A DNA stretch of 8,314 nt from an uncultured bacterium (GTDB lineage: Bacteria; Planctomycetota; JAJSAM01; JAJVHW01): positions 1 through 8,314 of the forward strand of contig CALKVK010000007.1 in assembly GCA_937996235.1 (NCBI GenBank), given 5' to 3'. Below are positions 7,079 through 8,314 of the stretch, one piece after another. Made by a program: the position numbers and the translations under genes. Positions within the stretch are counted from its first letter, which is position 1. Each line of letters opens with the position of its first letter. Under the pieces are notes generated by a model, which had not been told where the DNA came from, searched no databases, and saw only the letters and a program-made list of their open reading frames with translations.

Positions 7079-7251
7079 CACGACACGCTTCCTCTGGCGA
7101 TCACCGGTCGTCATTTTCGCGACTCGATCGTAGTGACGTTCTACCTGAAGTGTGGTCCGCGCGATGGGCCGGTTCTTGGGGGCTGGGTCACCAGTAAGGA
7201 CAGTTCCACTGATCCGACCGAATCGGGCCGAGCACACACGACCAGACTCGG

Positions 7252-8211
7252 TCATGCAACGAACATTCGCTCGTTGTGCCAACGCAGCGCGCGCTGACTG
7301 GGGCGCTCTTCGATCGAGTCAGGCAGCGCGCGCAGCGGCTCGCCGTCGAATGCGTAGAACCGCTTCCCGTTGCTCCAACGCTCTCGGATTTTGGAAGAAA
7401 CGCGGACTCGGTACTCCGGCGTGACCGTGATGAGGCCGTCGTCGAACAGGGCGTGCAGCTCCTTGCTGAGGAGTAGCCCGTTCTGGACGTGGTTGCTGCG
7501 GGGGCCGAGGTAGGGCTGGACGTGCGCGGCGTCGAGGACGGGTTCGGTGCGCTCTCCGGAGATCGAGCATCGTCGGCCGTAGGCGTCGAGGAGCCGGGAT
7601 CGGAAGGCACCCTGGCCCTCGCGCTTGCGGGACTGCGCAAGAACGAGCTGGCGATCGTCCACGTCAACAAGTGAGAACTCTTCGGCGAACTCCTCCGGCA
7701 GATCGCTGCGATCGAGCGTGATTTCGGACAGCAGCCGCGACGCGCGGTTGAGATCGGTCTCAGTCTTGCCCTGAACGATGTTCGTGTGCCAGCCCTCCGC
7801 GGCCCCCCACGGCAGCCAGCGCTCGCGGGGCCAGAACCGAGCGTCGCGGAGGATCGTGCACCCGATCGAGCCGCGCGCGGCATCGGGGCGCAGCAGATCC
7901 ACTCTTCGTTAGGCGCCAATGCGCTCGAGGAAGCGCAACTTGTCGGGATCGCCGTTCTTCACTCCGAAGGTGTCCCACGCCAGGTCTAGGGACAGCAGCG
8001 CGAAGTGCGCGAAGAACCCGTAGCCGGCGATCGCGTTGATCGGCGCCTTCAAGCGGAAGAACACCGGATCGCCTGGGCGCATGTCCTTCATTGGCCGCTG
8101 TGCTCGTGGCGACCAGAAGTTCACCTCGTCGACTCGGCCCCCATCGCTGACGCCGGTCAGGAAGTCGAACCACGCCTTGTCGGTTAGGGCGATGAAGGGG
8201 TCGACGGCCAT
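7252..8211 (-). pseudogene. HNH restriction-type endonuclease interrupted by one in-frame stop codon
   Basis: Both halves lie in the same reading frame and match one family of HNH endonucleases of about 300 residues, often annotated as putative restriction enzymes. The first 100 codons (ALTDKAWFDFL, DEVNFWSPRAQRPMK, GDPVFFRLKAPINAIAGYGF, LAWDTFGVKNG) are that family's N-terminal domain. The rest carries IGCTIL, NIVQGKT, GAFRSRLLDAYGRRC and an intact HNH core: DAAHVQPY, QNGLLL and LHALFD. A single TAA at 7911-7909 separates ERIGA from RRVDLL. Homologues as I recall them have ERIxxYRR at this point, so a tyrosine codon (TAC or TAT) probably became TAA. The total would be about 319 residues. A GTG at 7902 could in principle restart the C-terminal half, giving a 216-residue HNH protein without its N-terminal domain. 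The ATG at 8211 begins where family similarity begins but has no good ribosome binding site. The family is clear; pseudogene, readthrough or sequencing error cannot be separated here. Confidence 0.85.
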
Positions 8212-8262
8212 GGTCCGGGCTGTGGAGCGTGCGCGGTAGCGGAGCTCGCGTGCAACTGAGAT

Positions 8263-8314
8263 TGGTACACCCGGGGGGACTCGAACCCACAACCCTCGGT
8301 TCCGAAGACCGATG
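8263..8314 (-). tRNA. tRNA-Arg (anticodon TCG), 3' part, cut by window edge
   Basis: The minus strand shows tRNA positions 25 to 76. The anticodon stem TCGGT/ACCGA encloses the loop CTTCGGA with anticodon TCG, which reads CGA (arginine). A 5-nt variable loop follows, then the T-arm GTGGG-TTCGAGT-CCCCC with one T:C mismatch, the acceptor strand CGGGTGT, discriminator A, and an encoded CCA. The D-arm and the 5' acceptor strand lie beyond the window. A frame across it that starts WVRVPPGVP is the typical false ORF over a T-arm. It ends 51 bp before the HNH gene on the same strand. Confidence 0.85.

Larger units (their letters stand above)
6936..7251. other. Intergenic region with probable operon control signals
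   Basis: No gene is supported in this 316-bp stretch. A 105-codon frame on the minus strand (7282-6965) has mixed third-position composition, unlike the GC-ending codons of the real genes, and no recognisable motif. The stretch holds a perfect palindrome (7011-7033), a TTGACT box (7045-7040) and a hairpin (7049-7078). All are placed to end transcription arriving from the HNH gene and start that of the three-gene minus-strand operon. Confidence 0.5.

Noticed and set aside
6168..7133. Long plus-strand frame (321 codons)
   Set aside because: It is antisense to the GT4 domain and runs into the control region, with no recognisable domain.
6936..7251. Precursor peptide gene for the radical SAM/SPASM enzyme
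   Set aside because: I found no short frame with a leader-like sequence and good start signals here or in 1-245. A precursor may lie outside the window or the substrate may not be a peptide.
6965..7282. 105-codon minus-strand frame in the intergenic region
   Set aside because: Third codon positions are close to half A/T, unlike the neighbouring genes. It has no motif, and it overlaps the HNH stop, the hairpin and the palindrome.
7188..7919. 243-codon minus-strand frame overlapping the HNH gene
   Set aside because: It is in another frame and Ser/Arg-rich. The HNH motifs lie in the frame annotated above.
1..8314. CRISPR array, insertion sequence or toxin-antitoxin pair
   Set aside because: No regularly spaced DNA repeats, transposase motifs or paired small genes are visible. 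The nucleotidyltransferase lacks an adjacent HEPN-type partner.

Overview
The window is GC-rich bacterial chromosome with bacterial start codons (ATG and GTG), overlapping genes, and one very clear Shine-Dalgarno sequence. Nothing in it fixes the phylum. The high GC content, large multidomain enzymes and WG-like repeats would fit Planctomycetota, Myxococcota or similar groups, but that is a guess. No transposase, integrase, CRISPR array or rRNA gene is visible.

Layout: (1) About 1-245 is non-coding leader. (2) 246-1839, plus strand: a small protein with a DGNHR (ParB/sulfiredoxin-fold-like) motif, followed 4 bp later by a family 2 glycosyltransferase with a TPR-like C-terminus. (3) 1840-1894 is a short convergent gap. 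(4) 6935-1895, minus strand: three multidomain genes joined by overlaps of 4 and 13 bp. In order of transcription they are a GT4 glycosyltransferase fused to a radical SAM/SPASM enzyme, a protein of about six and a half WG-like repeats fused to a P-loop kinase-like domain, and a nucleotidyltransferase fused to a PtpB-like tyrosine-type phosphatase. (5) 6936-7251 is a non-coding stretch with a perfect 11-bp-arm palindrome beside a TTGACT box, the likely control region of the three-gene operon. (6) 8211-7252, minus strand: a HNH endonuclease of the restriction-enzyme type, broken by one in-frame TAA. (7) 8314-8263, minus strand: the 3' part of a tRNA-Arg (anticodon TCG) cut by the window edge.

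The minus-strand operon and probably the convergent pair look like one accessory pathway. Two glycosyltransferases and a radical SAM/SPASM enzyme would build and modify a glycan or glycosylated molecule. A P-loop kinase, a nucleotidyltransferase and a phosphatase would supply phosphoryl or nucleotidyl chemistry. All three operon proteins are fusions of catalytic or binding modules, which implies that the fused activities are used together. The substrate is not visible, and no credible precursor peptide gene was found. The system as a whole is the most interesting item here. The single functions are supported by motifs; the joint pathway is inference.
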